From contig NZ_JGVW01000053.1 of assembly GCF_000687455.2 (NCBI RefSeq), positions 89,588 through 153,587 on the forward strand: DNA of 64,000 bases, in the 5' to 3' direction. The stretch comes from Burkholderia sp. lig30 (lineage in GTDB: Bacteria > Pseudomonadota > Gammaproteobacteria > Burkholderiales > Burkholderiaceae). Shown piece after piece: positions 1-8,595 of this stretch. The first letter of the stretch is position 1. Each line of letters opens with the position of its first letter. A program made the position numbers and the translations under genes. The notes under the pieces are model-generated. The model had not been told where the DNA came from, made no database searches, and saw nothing but the letters and a program-made list of their open reading frames with translations.

Positions 1-2
1 GG

Positions 3-2318
3 CTCGACCAGGGGCTCGGCGGCACGGCCATCGCGTCGGGCTACGACGACGACCTGCCCTACACGCCCGCATGGCAGGAGGCGATCACCGGCGTGAAGCG
101 CGCGGACGTGATCGCGGTCGCGCGCCAGTTCGCGGAGAACGCGCACAAGACGCAGGGCAAGTCGATGGTCATCATCGGCGCCGGGATCAATCACTGGTTC
201 CACATGGACATGTCCTACCGCGCGATCATCAACATGCTGATCATGTGCGGCTGCATCGGCAAGTCCGGCGGCGGCTGGTCGCACTACGTGGGGCAGGAGA
301 AGCTGCGCCCGCAGACGGGCTGGACCGCGCTGGCGTTCGCGCTCGACTGGCACCGGCCGCCGCGCCAGATGAATGCGACGTCGTTCTTCTACGCGCACAC
401 CGATCAGTGGCGCTACGACCCGATGGACCCGTCGAGCCTGCTTTCGCCGCTCGCCGACACGACGCGCTTCCACGGCCTGCCGATCGACTACAACGTGCGC
501 GCCGAGCGCATGGGCTGGCTGCCGTCCGCGCCGCAGCTGAACCGCAATCCGCTCGACGTCGGACGCGCGCTCCCGGCCGCCGACGGCGTCGCGGCGGGGG
601 TCGCGGCGCAACTGAAGGACGGCACGCTGAAGCTCGCGTGCGAAGACCCCGATCATCCCGACAACTTTCCGCGCAACCTGTTCGTCTGGCGCTCCAACCT
701 GCTCGGTTCGTCCGGCAAGGGGCACGAGTATTTCCTCAAGCATCTGCTCGGCACGACTCACGGCGTCCAGGGCGACGAAGTGGGCACGGAGGATGCCGGG
801 CGGCGGCCCGAGGAAGTCACGTGGCGCGACGAGGCGCCGCGCGGCAAGCTGGATCTGCTGGTGACGCTGGATTTCCGCATGTCGACCACCTGCATGTACT
901 CCGACGTGGTGTTGCCGACCGCGACGTGGTACGAGAAGGACGACATGAACACGTCCGACATGCACCCGTTCATCCATCCGCTGTCGGCCGCCGTCGATCC
1001 GGCATGGCAGTCGAAGAGCGACTGGGACATCTTCAAGGGCATCGCGAAGCGGTTTTCCGAGCTGAGCGTCGGCCACCTCGGCGTCGAGCGCGACGTGGTG
1101 CTCGCGCCGATCGCGCACGACAGCCCGGCCGAGCTCGCGCAGCCGTTCGACGTGCTCGACTGGAAGCGCGGCGAGTGCGAGCCGGTGCCGGGCAAGACCA
1201 TGCCGGGCGTCGTCGCGGTGCAGCGCGACTATCCCGCGACGTACAGCCAGTTCACGTCGCTCGGCCCGCTGATGGACTCGCTCGGCAACGGCGGCAAGGG
1301 CATCAGCTGGGATACGCGCGACGAAGTGCATCTGCTCGGCGAGCTCAACTATCGCGTGAACGGCGACGGCTGCGCGCAGGGCCGGCCGCGCATCGACACC
1401 GCGATCGACGCGGCCGAGACGATCCTGTCGCTCGCGCCCGAAACCAACGGCGCGGTCGCGGTCAAGGCGTGGGCGGCGCTGTCGGCGGCGACGGGCATCG
1501 CGCACGCGCACCTGGCCGACGCGCGCGCCGACGAGAAGATCCGCTTTCGCGACATTCAGGCGCAACCGCGCAAGATCATCTCGTCGCCGACGTGGAGCGG
1601 CATCGAATCGGAGCACGTGTCGTACACCGCGGGCTACACCAACGTCCACGAGCTCATTCCATGGCGCACGCTGACGGGCCGCCAGCAGCTCTATCAGGAC
1701 CATGCGTGGATGCGCGCGTTCGGCGAGTCGCTCTGCGTCTACAAGCCGCCCGTCGATACCGGCAGCTACGCGCACATGGTCGGGACGCGCTCGAACGGCA
1801 ACCCGGAGATCGTGCTCAACTTCCTGACGCCGCATCAGAAGTGGGGCATCCACAGCACCTACACCGACAATCTGCTGATGCTGACGCTGTCGCGCGGCGG
1901 CCCGATCGTGTGGATCTCCGAGCGCGACGCCGCGCAGATCGGCGTGGCCGACAACGACTGGATCGAGTGCTTCAACTCGAACGGCGCGCTGTGCGCGCGC
2001 GCCGTGGTCAGCCAGCGCATTCCGCGCGGCATGGTGATGATGTACCACGCGCAGGAGAAGATCGTGAACACGCCCGGCTCGGAGATCACGGGCACGCGCG
2101 GCGGCATCCACAACTCCGTCACGCGCATCGCGCTCAAGCCGACCCACATGATCGGCGGCTACGCGCAGCTCTCGTACGGGTTCAACTACTACGGCACCGT
2201 GGGCTCGAATCGCGACGAGTTTCTCGTCGTGCGCAAGATGAGCCGCATCGACTGGCTCGACGACGCGCCGGTCGCCCCCGCCACGCAGCACGAGACCGGC
2301 GAAGGAGAAGCGTCATGA
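3..2318 (+). CDS. narG: Respiratory nitrate reductase alpha subunit, 3' part
   Basis: Catalytic Mo-bisMGD subunit of the membrane-bound quinol:nitrate oxidoreductase, facing the cytoplasm. The reading frame is open from the window edge, so the N-terminal part (Fe-S site and first Mo-cofactor segments) lies outside; about 771 residues remain of a family length near 1,250. Recognisable family segments include IIGAGINHWFHMDMSYRA and CGCIGKSGGGWSHYVGQEK near the start, and STTCMYSDVVLPTATWYEK (molybdopterin-oxidoreductase segment) in the middle. The C-terminal dinucleotide-binding-like domain contains ITGTRGGIHNSVTR. The stop codon overlaps the narH start by four bases (ATGA), so the genes are translationally coupled. 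Identification is secure; only the completeness of the gene is unknown. Confidence 0.97.
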   Translation, partial: LDQGLGGTAIASGYDDDLPYTPAWQEAITGVKRADVIAVARQFAENAHKTQGKSMVIIGAGINHWFHMDMSYRAIINMLIMCGCIGKSGGGWSHYVGQEKLRPQTGWTALAFALDWHRPPRQMNATSFFYAHTDQWRYDPMDPSSLLSPLADTTRFHGLPIDYNVRAERMGWLPSAPQLNRNPLDVGRALPAADGVAAGVAAQLKDGTLKLACEDPDHPDNFPRNLFVWRSNLLGSSGKGHEYFLKHLLGTTHGVQGDEVGTEDAGRRPEEVTWRDEAPRGKLDLLVTLDFRMSTTCMYSDVVLPTATWYEKDDMNTSDMHPFIHPLSAAVDPAWQSKSDWDIFKGIAKRFSELSVGHLGVERDVVLAPIAHDSPAELAQPFDVLDWKRGECEPVPGKTMPGVVAVQRDYPATYSQFTSLGPLMDSLGNGGKGISWDTRDEVHLLGELNYRVNGDGCAQGRPRIDTAIDAAETILSLAPETNGAVAVKAWAALSAATGIAHAHLADARADEKIRFRDIQAQPRKIISSPTWSGIESEHVSYTAGYTNVHELIPWRTLTGRQQLYQDHAWMRAFGESLCVYKPPVDTGSYAHMVGTRSNGNPEIVLNFLTPHQKWGIHSTYTDNLLMLTLSRGGPIVWISERDAAQIGVADNDWIECFNSNGALCARAVVSQRIPRGMVMMYHAQEKIVNTPGSEITGTRGGIHNSVTRIALKPTHMIGGYAQLSYGFNYYGTVGSNRDEFLVVRKMSRIDWLDDAPVAPATQHETGEGEAS

Positions 2319-3841
2319 AAGTGCGCGCCCAGATTGCGATGGTGCTCAACCTCGACAAGTGCATCGGCTGCCACACGTGCTCGGTCACGTGCAAGAACGT
2401 GTGGACGAGCCGCGAAGGCATGGAATACGCGTGGTTCAACAACGTCGAGACCAAGCCGGGCATCGGCTACCCGAAGGACTGGGAGAACCAGGACCGCTGG
2501 CACGGCGGCTGGACCCGCAAGGCCGACGGGAAGATCGAGCCGCGCGTCGGCAACAAGTGGCGGCTGCTCGCGAAGATCTTCGCGAATCCGCACCTGCCCG
2601 AGATCGACGACTATTACGAGCCGTTCACGTTCGACTATGCGCATCTGCAGAATGCCGGCGACGCGAAGGCAATGCCCGTGGCGCGGCCGCGCTCGCTGAT
2701 CACCGGCGAGCGGCTCGAAAAGATCGAGTGGGGGCCGAACTGGGAAGAGATTCTCGGCGGCGAGTTCGAGAAGCGCTCGAAGGACTACAACTTCGAGAAC
2801 GTGCAGAAGGACATCTACGGACAGTTCGAGAACACGTTCATGATGTACCTGCCGCGCCTGTGCGAGCACTGCCTGAATCCGGCCTGCGTCGCGTCGTGTC
2901 CGTCGGGCTCGATCTACAAGCGCGAAGAGGACGGCATCGTGCTGATCGACCAGGACAAATGCCGCGGCTGGCGCATGTGCGTGTCCGGCTGCCCGTACAA
3001 GAAGATCTACTACAACTGGCAGAGCGGCAAGGCCGAGAAGTGCATCTTCTGCTATCCGCGCATCGAGGCCGGTCAGCCGACCGTGTGTTCCGAAACCTGC
3101 GTCGGGCGCATCCGTTATCTCGGCGTGCTGCTCTACGACGCGGACCGCATCAACGAAGCCGCGAGCGTCGAGCGCGAGGCCGACCTGTACGAAGCGCAGC
3201 TGTCGGTGTTCCTCGACCCGAACGATCCTGCCGTCATCGCGCAGGCCGAACGCGACGGCGTGCCGGCGGCGTGGATCGACAGCGCGCGGCGCTCGCCGGC
3301 CTACAAGATGGCGATCGACTGGAAGATCGCCTTTCCGCTGCACCCCGAATACCGCACGCTGCCGATGGTCTGGTACGTGCCGCCGCTGTCGCCGATCAAT
3401 GCGGCGGCCAACAGCGGCGAGCTCGGCATGAACGGCTACCTGCCCGACGTCGAATCGCTGCGCATTCCGCTGCGCTATCTCGCGAACCTGCTGACGGCCG
3501 GCGACGAGGCACCGGTGAAGCTCGCGCTGGAGCGCCTGCTCGCGATGCGCGCGTTCATGCGCGCACGCCACGTCGACGGCATCGAGGCGCCCGCAGTACT
3601 CGCGCAGGCGGGCCTGAGCGTCGCGCAGGTCGAGGAGATGTACCGCTATCTCGCGATCGCCAACTACGAGGACCGCTTCGTGATTCCCACCACGCATCGC
3701 GAATACGCGGAGGACGCGTTCAACCTGCGTTCGTCGTGCGGTTTCTCGTTCGGCAACGGCTGCTCGGACGGGCGCTCCGAAACGAGCCTGTTCAGCACCC
3801 GGGCGGGAAACCGCACGATTCCGATTCGCCAGGAGCCCTGA
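2315..3841 (+). CDS. narH: Respiratory nitrate reductase beta subunit (Fe-S)
   Basis: Electron-transfer subunit that carries electrons from the cytochrome b subunit NarI to NarG through one 3Fe-4S and three 4Fe-4S clusters. The 508-residue product has the four Cys groups: CIGCHTCSVTCKNVW near residue 16, CEHCLNPACVASCP, CRGWRMCVSGCPYK, and a fourth set including CSETC. The Trp in place of Cys in the third group is the known signature of the 3Fe-4S site. Length matches the family. A four-base overlap with narG and a single-base gap to narJ show a tight operon. The ATG in the overlap is preceded by GGAGAAG, a good ribosome-binding site. Confidence 0.98.
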   Translation: MKVRAQIAMVLNLDKCIGCHTCSVTCKNVWTSREGMEYAWFNNVETKPGIGYPKDWENQDRWHGGWTRKADGKIEPRVGNKWRLLAKIFANPHLPEIDDYYEPFTFDYAHLQNAGDAKAMPVARPRSLITGERLEKIEWGPNWEEILGGEFEKRSKDYNFENVQKDIYGQFENTFMMYLPRLCEHCLNPACVASCPSGSIYKREEDGIVLIDQDKCRGWRMCVSGCPYKKIYYNWQSGKAEKCIFCYPRIEAGQPTVCSETCVGRIRYLGVLLYDADRINEAASVEREADLYEAQLSVFLDPNDPAVIAQAERDGVPAAWIDSARRSPAYKMAIDWKIAFPLHPEYRTLPMVWYVPPLSPINAAANSGELGMNGYLPDVESLRIPLRYLANLLTAGDEAPVKLALERLLAMRAFMRARHVDGIEAPAVLAQAGLSVAQVEEMYRYLAIANYEDRFVIPTTHREYAEDAFNLRSSCGFSFGNGCSDGRSETSLFSTRAGNRTIPIRQEP

Positions 3842-3842
3842 C

Positions 3843-4556
3843 ATGATCGCCATCGCCACGCCCCAGCCGCCCGGCATCGTGTTTTCCGTGCTGGCCGCGC
3901 TGCTCGAGTATCCGGACGACGCGCTCGTCGCGGCATTGCCGGAAGCGCGCGCGCTGTTGCTCGACGAGCGCGCGTTGCCGCGCGACGCGCGCGCCGGTCT
4001 CGCGCGCTTTTTCGACTACTGCGGCGAGCGCGACCTGTTCACGCTGCAGGAGAACTACGTCGCGCTGTTCGATCGCGGACGCGCCACGTCGCTCCATCTG
4101 TTCGAGCACGTCCACGGCGAATCGCGCGACCGCGGACAGGCGATGGTCGATCTGCTGCAGACCTACGAGCGGCACGGCCTGTATCTGGATGCGAACGAGC
4201 TGCCCGACTATCTGCCGGTGTTTCTCGAATACCTGTCGCGCCTGCCGACAAAGGAAGCACGCGCGCTGCTCGCCGAGACCGGCGAGATCCTGCAGTCGAT
4301 CGCCACGGCGCTCGGCAAGCGCGCGAGCCCCTACGCGTTCGTGGCCGGCGCGCTGCTTGCGCTCGCGGGACGCGACGGCGCTGCGCTCCCGCCCGGCATC
4401 GACACGGCCGGCGACGACGCGCATACGCCGCCCTCGGCTGCCGACTATCGCGCGCTGGACGCCGCGTATGCGGACGAGCCGGTGCGCTTCGTCGGCGCGG
4501 CGGCGCCGGCCGTGGAGCCGGTGCGCTTTCACGACCGCCGGCCCGCGCGCCGATGA
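3843..4556 (+). CDS. narJ: Nitrate reductase molybdenum-cofactor assembly chaperone
   Basis: NarJ is a cytoplasmic chaperone that binds apo-NarG and permits cofactor insertion before the enzyme docks on NarI; it is not part of the mature complex. The 237-residue product has the expected TorD/NarJ-like helical character and family segments such as LEYPDDALVAALPEA and HVHGESRDRGQAMVDLL. The C-terminal 60 residues are Ala/Pro/Asp rich and poorly ordered. It starts one base after the narH stop and lies between narH and narI, the standard order. The gap to narI is 58 bases and contains a good AGGAG site for narI. Confidence 0.96.
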   Translation: MIAIATPQPPGIVFSVLAALLEYPDDALVAALPEARALLLDERALPRDARAGLARFFDYCGERDLFTLQENYVALFDRGRATSLHLFEHVHGESRDRGQAMVDLLQTYERHGLYLDANELPDYLPVFLEYLSRLPTKEARALLAETGEILQSIATALGKRASPYAFVAGALLALAGRDGAALPPGIDTAGDDAHTPPSAADYRALDAAYADEPVRFVGAAAPAVEPVRFHDRRPARR

Positions 4557-4614
4557 CGACACGACGGCCTTGTCCGCGCGGCGAGCGCGGCAACCCTGCT
4601 TCAGGAGAATCGCG

Positions 4615-5298
4615 ATGAGCGGCTACTTCCATCAGTTCCTGTTCGGCATCTACCCCTACCTCTGCCTGGCCGTGCTGCTGCTGGGCAGCTTGGTGCGCTT
4701 CGACCGCGAGCAGTACACGTGGAAGAGCGACTCGTCGCAACTGCTGCGGCACGGCGCGCTGCGCGTCGGCAGCAACCTGTTCCACTGGGGCGTGCTGGTC
4801 GTCGTGCTCGGTCATTTCGGCGGCTTTCTCGCGCCGCACTGGCTCGTTTCGCCGTTCCTGTCGGCGTCGGGACACCAGCTCGTCGCGATGGTGGGAGGCG
4901 GCGCGGCGGGCGCGGCGGCGATCGCCGGCCTGACGATCCTGATCCACCGTCGGCTGTTCGACGCCCGCATTCGCCGCAACAGCCGCGTGTCCGACATCGC
5001 GATCGTGCTGATGCTGTGGGCGCAGCTCGCGCTCGGCCTCGGCACCGTGTGGCTGTCGCTGCATCACATGGACGGCGTGCTGTTCGAATGCCTCACCGAT
5101 TACGTGAAAGGCATCGTGACGTTCCGGCCCGGCGTCGCCGCCTTGCTGGACGGCGTGCCGCTCACGTACCGGATGCATATCGCGCTCGGCTTCACGATCT
5201 TTCTCGTGTCGCCGTTCACGCGGATGGTGCACATCTGGAGCGGCATCGCGTCGGTCGCGTACCTGATCCGCCCGTACCAGCTCGTCCGCAAGCGTTGA
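4615..5298 (+). CDS. narI: Respiratory nitrate reductase gamma subunit (cytochrome b)
   Basis: Membrane anchor that oxidises quinol and passes electrons through two b haems to NarH. The 227-residue product has five hydrophobic segments, beginning with FLFGIYPYLCLAVLLLGSL and ending near YRMHIALGFTIFLVSPFTRM. Candidate haem-ligand His residues are in NLFHWGVLVVVLGHFGGF and in the C-terminal segments YRMHIALGF and MVHIWSGI, as in the family. The start was taken at the ATG after TCAGGAGAATCGCG rather than at an upstream codon in the same frame inside narJ, because family proteins begin MSxYxxQFLFGIYPY. It precedes the parvulin gene by ten bases. Confidence 0.97.
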   Translation: MSGYFHQFLFGIYPYLCLAVLLLGSLVRFDREQYTWKSDSSQLLRHGALRVGSNLFHWGVLVVVLGHFGGFLAPHWLVSPFLSASGHQLVAMVGGGAAGAAAIAGLTILIHRRLFDARIRRNSRVSDIAIVLMLWAQLALGLGTVWLSLHHMDGVLFECLTDYVKGIVTFRPGVAALLDGVPLTYRMHIALGFTIFLVSPFTRMVHIWSGIASVAYLIRPYQLVRKR

Positions 5299-5308
5299 GG
5301 TAGCCGCC

Positions 5309-6109
5309 ATGGATATCGCTCACGACACCGCGCGGCCCGATGCCGCGCACACCGATACGCCACGCGTGAACGGCGTGGCGATCGACGCCGCGTCGATCGA
5401 CGCGGAACGCGCGCATCATGAAGACGAAGCGGACCCGCGCGCGGCGGCCTGCCGCGCGCTCGCGATCCGCGAGTTGCTGCGGCAGCGCGCCGTCGCGCTG
5501 GCCCTGCTCGACGCGCAGGCGCCGCTCGACGATGCCGCGCTCGACGCGCTGCTCGAATGTGAACTGCAGGTGCCGAAGGCGACGCGCGCCGACTGCGAAC
5601 ACTACTACCGCCTTCATCCCGCGCGGTTTCGACGCAACGACATCATTCACGCGAGTCACATCCTGTTTGCGGTGACGCGCCGCGCGCCGCTCGCGCTGGT
5701 GCGGCGCAAGGCCGAGGAAACACTCGATCGATTGCGCGTGGAGCCGCAGGCGTTCGACGCGCTCGCGCGCGACGTGTCGAATTGCCCGTCGGCGGCGGTG
5801 GGCGGCAGCCTCGGCCAGTTGCTGCGCGGCGACAGCGTGCCGGAATTCGAGCGCGCGCTGTTCGATTCGGCCGACCTCGGCATCCTGCCGCGCCTCGTCA
5901 ACACCCGCTTCGGCTTTCATGTCGTGCGCATCGATCGCCGCATCGACGGCGACGCGCAGCCTTTCGAAGCGGTCGAAGCCGACATCGCCGCGTTTCTCGA
6001 GCTGCGCGTGCGCCACAAGGCGATGCAGCAGTATGTCGCGGTGCTCGCCGGCCAGGCGCGGATCGAAGGCGTCGAGCTCGGCGACGCGAACGGCCCCCTC
6101 ATTCATTGA
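5309..6109 (+). CDS. Parvulin-type peptidyl-prolyl isomerase of the nar operon
   Basis: A 266-residue protein with a PpiC/rotamase domain at about residues 105-215, including HASHILFAVTRRAP, FDALARDVSNCPSA, GGSLGQLLRGDSVPEFERA and TRFGFHVVRIDRR. The N-terminal 100 residues are helical and resemble the NifM/SurA-type chaperone arm. No signal peptide is visible, so it should act in the cytoplasm. Parvulins in this operon position are presumed to help fold nitrate reductase subunits (inference from context). The gene starts ten bases after narI. Its TGA stop lies at the junction with the downstream tnpB element, so the natural C-terminus may have been altered by the insertion. Confidence 0.88.
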   Translation: MDIAHDTARPDAAHTDTPRVNGVAIDAASIDAERAHHEDEADPRAAACRALAIRELLRQRAVALALLDAQAPLDDAALDALLECELQVPKATRADCEHYYRLHPARFRRNDIIHASHILFAVTRRAPLALVRRKAEETLDRLRVEPQAFDALARDVSNCPSAAVGGSLGQLLRGDSVPEFERALFDSADLGILPRLVNTRFGFHVVRIDRRIDGDAQPFEAVEADIAAFLELRVRHKAMQQYVAVLAGQARIEGVELGDANGPLIH

Positions 6110-6260
6110 CGTCCTCCGCCGCCTAAAGGCGGCGGATTCCCACACCTGGCGATGCACGTCCGCATCGGAGAATGTTCAGCGCAGCATTGGTATCACGATC
6201 ATGTACGACACCGCAGTCACTGCAGGTCCATTCCCTTATTCGCAGTCCCGCGATACCTTT
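6110..6260 (-). ncRNA. Possible TnpB guide RNA (omega/reRNA), boundaries approximate
   Basis: In characterised TnpB elements the guide RNA overlaps the 3' end of tnpB and runs through the right-end hairpin into flanking DNA, which acts as the guide. The same geometry exists here: the 3' end of tnpB, a strong terminal hairpin, then host sequence, which would be the antisense 3' end of the parvulin gene. This is an inference from position only; no covariance model was run and the 5' boundary is arbitrary. Confidence 0.3.
6116..6135. repeat. Right-end hairpin of the tnpB element
   Basis: A perfect 8-bp palindrome, CCGCCGCC-TAAA-GGCGGCGG, extended by one T-A pair. The tnpB stop codon lies inside it. 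It matches the expected position of the right-end hairpin recognised by Y1 transposases and of the 3' scaffold of TnpB guide RNAs. Confidence 0.75.
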
Positions 6261-7175
6261 CGGCCGCGTCGTGCTGTCTTTCGAACCGCACGCCGAACAG
6301 GACTGGGTCGAACCGCTTTCGTCCACTTCCTCGAACGTGACTCCGTGCGCCATCGCCTTGTAACGGAGCTTGTCCCGGAAGGACGACCAGGATGCGTCGT
6401 AGACGCTCTTCGCCATCCTGGTTCTGGCGAGTTTCGCGGCCGACACGTTGCCGACCGCGATGTAATCGAATCGCCGCACCAGATCGAGCGCGAGCTTGTG
6501 CTGGAAATCCGCACGGGCATTCGCCACCCGGGCATGCAGCTTCGCAATATGCCGCTTGTGCTTGCGCGCCCGCTGTGCCTTCGCCAGCTTGTCGGCTGCG
6601 CGCCGGCCGTACCGATCATTGGGCAGTTTCTCGCCCGTCGAAAGTGTGGCGAACTCTTTCAGGCCGAGATCGATGCCGACACCGGAACGGATCGGGCGCG
6701 CTGGAACATCGGGCATCTCGATCACGATATTGAGGAACCAGTGGCCGCGCGCGTCCTGCGCGAAGTTGGTGCCGTCCTTGATCTTGCCTTCGGGAAGCGG
6801 CCGGCTGCTGAACACCCGGAAAGTGTTGCCGGCAAAGCGAAACGCGTTGCCCTCGCGCTTCAGGTCGCGGCCCTTCAGCGGCACCCAGCCCAGCGATTTC
6901 CTGCCGCGATAGCGCAGGTAAGGGCGGCGGTGCTGGCTGCGCGACTTCGCGTATTGCTCGCACGTTGCGTTGACCGTGCCGGAATGGATGCCGAGCTCCT
7001 TGCTGCTGCCGGTCGTCAGCACGTTCAGATCGAATCCGCTCGGCCACTTCTTGCCCCACTTGAGCGCGTGCTTCTGCGTGTCGTTGCAGAAGTTCCACAC
7101 GTAGTTCACCGCGCGACTCTGCTTGTTCAGCAAGCCGTTGAGCGACTTCACCCGGTAGCGGTAGACAAGGATCAT
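6123..7175 (-). CDS. tnpB: TnpB-family RNA-guided nuclease
   Basis: A 350-residue OrfB/TnpB protein. The order is an N-terminal helix-turn-helix-like region (MILVYRYRVKSLNG), a WED-like region, RuvC-I with GVGIDLGLKEFATL (candidate catalytic Asp), then RuvC-II. A zinc ribbon with CSACG and CSDCG follows, and RuvC-III has HDRDTNAALNIL (second Asp). The usual RuvC-II glutamate (consensus VxxEDL) is replaced by Gly in YIAVGNVSAAKLA. A glutamate cluster, FEEVDESGSTQSC, lies just before the zinc ribbon. Closely related TnpB lineages share this pattern, so the protein may use a rearranged active site rather than be dead. The start is an ATG near a weak AGGA site. Confidence 0.9.
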   Translation of the reverse strand: MILVYRYRVKSLNGLLNKQSRAVNYVWNFCNDTQKHALKWGKKWPSGFDLNVLTTGSSKELGIHSGTVNATCEQYAKSRSQHRRPYLRYRGRKSLGWVPLKGRDLKREGNAFRFAGNTFRVFSSRPLPEGKIKDGTNFAQDARGHWFLNIVIEMPDVPARPIRSGVGIDLGLKEFATLSTGEKLPNDRYGRRAADKLAKAQRARKHKRHIAKLHARVANARADFQHKLALDLVRRFDYIAVGNVSAAKLARTRMAKSVYDASWSSFRDKLRYKAMAHGVTFEEVDESGSTQSCSACGSKDSTTRPKGIAGLRIREWTCSDCGVVHDRDTNAALNILRCGRASPGVGIRRL

Positions 7176-7228
7176 ACCGGTGATCCTAACCCGTGGAGAA
7201 AGCTGTCTGTCAACAGCACTCCTTTCCT

Positions 7229-7248
7229 CCCCGCCATGAATGGCGGGG
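7229..7248. repeat. Left-end hairpin of the tnpB element
   Basis: A perfect 8-bp palindrome, CCCCGCCA-TGAA-TGGCGGGG, located 54 bases upstream of the tnpB start. It shares the CCTCC lead-in and general form of the hairpin at the other end. It lies 17 bases before the narK start codon, so the element abuts the narK translation-initiation region. Confidence 0.7.
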
Positions 7249-7264
7249 TTTCTCGGAGAAACTG

Positions 7265-8533
7265 ATGAAATTACGCGAGAATCCCGTGCCCGTTTCGGGG
7301 GAAGTCGCCGTGTCGCACCGCGCGTGGTCCGTCCTGCTGGCGAGCACCCTCGCCTTCATGGTCTGTTTCGTCGTGTGGATGATGTTCGGCGTCCTTGGTG
7401 TCCAGTTGCGCGAGGACCTGCACCTGAACAGCACCGAATTCGGCATGCTGACGTCGACGCCGGTGCTGACGGGCGCGCTGATGCGGCTGCCGCTCGGCGC
7501 GTGGACCGACCGCTTCGGCGGCCGGATCGTGATGACGGTGCTGCTCGTCGTGTGCGCGATACCGGTCTATGCGGTCAGCTACGCGACCGCGCTCTGGCAA
7601 TTCCTGGTGATCGGGCTCTTTCTCGGCTGCGTCGGCGCATCGTTCGCGGTCGGCACGCCCTATGTCGCGCGCTTTTTCCCGCCGGCCCGGCGCGGTTTCG
7701 CGATGGGCTTCTTCGGCGCGGGCACCGTCGGCGCGGCAGTCAACCTGTTCGTCACGCCGGTGCTCCAGGCCGCGTATGGCTGGCGCTTCGTGCCGCGCGC
7801 GTACGCGCTTGCGCTGCTCGTGACCGCGGCGATCTTCTGGCTGATGTCGGCACGCGACCCGGGCGCGGGCAAGGCACGCGGCTCGTGGCTCGAATCGCTC
7901 CGGGTGCTGCGCGACCCGCGCGTGTGGAAGCTGTGCCAGTACTATTCGATCACGTTTGGCGGCTTCACCGCGCTTTCGCTGTGGATTCCACAGTATCTGA
8001 AGGCCGAGTACGGCATGTCGCTGGTGGCGGCCTCCGCGTTCGCGGCGGGCTTCTCGTTGCCGGGTTCCGTGCTCCGCGCGGTCGGCGGCGCGCTCGCGGA
8101 CCGGTTCGGCGCGCACAGCATCACGTGGTGGGGACTGTGGGTCGCGTGGATCTGCCTCTTTCTCCTCTCCTATCCGCCGACCGATTTCGTCATCCACACG
8201 CTCGACGGAACCGTCGCGCTGCATCTTCGCACGCCGATTGCCGCCTTCGTCGCGCTGACCTTCGTGCTGGGCGCCGTGTTCGCGTTCGGCATGGCGTCGA
8301 CGTTCAAGTACGTGGCGGACGACTTTCCGGACAACATGGGCGTCGTGAGCGGCATCGTCGGGCTGGCCGGCGGCCTGGGCGGCTTCCTGCTGCCGATCAT
8401 CTTCGGTACGCTGGTCGATCTGCTCAGGGTTCGCTCGACGTGCTTCATGTTCCTTTACGGGGTCGTCTGGGTGTCGCTGACGCTCATCTATCTCGCCGAA
8501 GTGCGTCGCACGCCCGTGATCGGGACTCGCTGA
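7265..8533 (+). CDS. narK: Nitrate/nitrite transporter, NarK type (MFS)
   Basis: A 422-residue major facilitator with about 12 hydrophobic segments, expected to import nitrate and/or export nitrite for the NarGHI enzyme. Family marks include GVLGVQLREDLHLNSTEFG after TM1, PLGAWTDRFGGR in loop 2-3 (MFS signature), and the two Gly-rich nitrate-porter signatures GFFGAGTVGAAVN and GIVGLAGGLGGFLLP. The start is the ATG preceded by CGGAGAAACTG; this Shine-Dalgarno is at the edge of the tnpB element. In relatives narK is co-transcribed with narGHJI, so the insertion probably separates it from the operon promoter or makes it depend on read-through (inference). Confidence 0.93.
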   Translation: MKLRENPVPVSGEVAVSHRAWSVLLASTLAFMVCFVVWMMFGVLGVQLREDLHLNSTEFGMLTSTPVLTGALMRLPLGAWTDRFGGRIVMTVLLVVCAIPVYAVSYATALWQFLVIGLFLGCVGASFAVGTPYVARFFPPARRGFAMGFFGAGTVGAAVNLFVTPVLQAAYGWRFVPRAYALALLVTAAIFWLMSARDPGAGKARGSWLESLRVLRDPRVWKLCQYYSITFGGFTALSLWIPQYLKAEYGMSLVAASAFAAGFSLPGSVLRAVGGALADRFGAHSITWWGLWVAWICLFLLSYPPTDFVIHTLDGTVALHLRTPIAAFVALTFVLGAVFAFGMASTFKYVADDFPDNMGVVSGIVGLAGGLGGFLLPIIFGTLVDLLRVRSTCFMFLYGVVWVSLTLIYLAEVRRTPVIGTR

Positions 8534-8539
8534 ACGCGG

Positions 8540-8570
8540 GGGGAAGGCAAGGCGCGCGCCGCCCTTCCCC
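8540..8570. terminator. Hairpin between convergent narK and chemoreceptor genes
   Basis: An 8-bp stem, GGGGAAGG with CCTTCCCC, enclosing a second GC palindrome. It lies between two convergent 3' ends, where a bidirectional terminator is expected. There is no U-run on either side, so intrinsic termination is only a possibility. Confidence 0.35.
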
Positions 8571-8595
8571 GGGCGCGCGCCTCGCCGCCGCATCG

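Larger units (their letters stand above)
6107..7250 (-). mobile_element. Solo tnpB element of the IS200/IS605 superfamily
   Basis: About 1.14 kb between the parvulin gene and narK that holds one tnpB-type gene on the minus strand and no tnpA (Y1 transposase). Two related palindromes bracket it, one over the tnpB stop and one upstream of the tnpB start. Both have the form CCTCC followed by a GC-rich stem, as is usual for subterminal hairpins of this superfamily. Without tnpA it would depend on a transposase supplied in trans. The exact ends are not certain: the right end (after the tnpB 3' end) is probably within a few bases of the parvulin stop, and the left end lies between the second hairpin and the narK start. 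Confidence 0.75.

Noticed and set aside
2189..3877. A 562-codon minus-strand frame opposite narH
   Set aside because: Antisense to a certain gene, with Arg/Val/Asp-rich composition and no motif.
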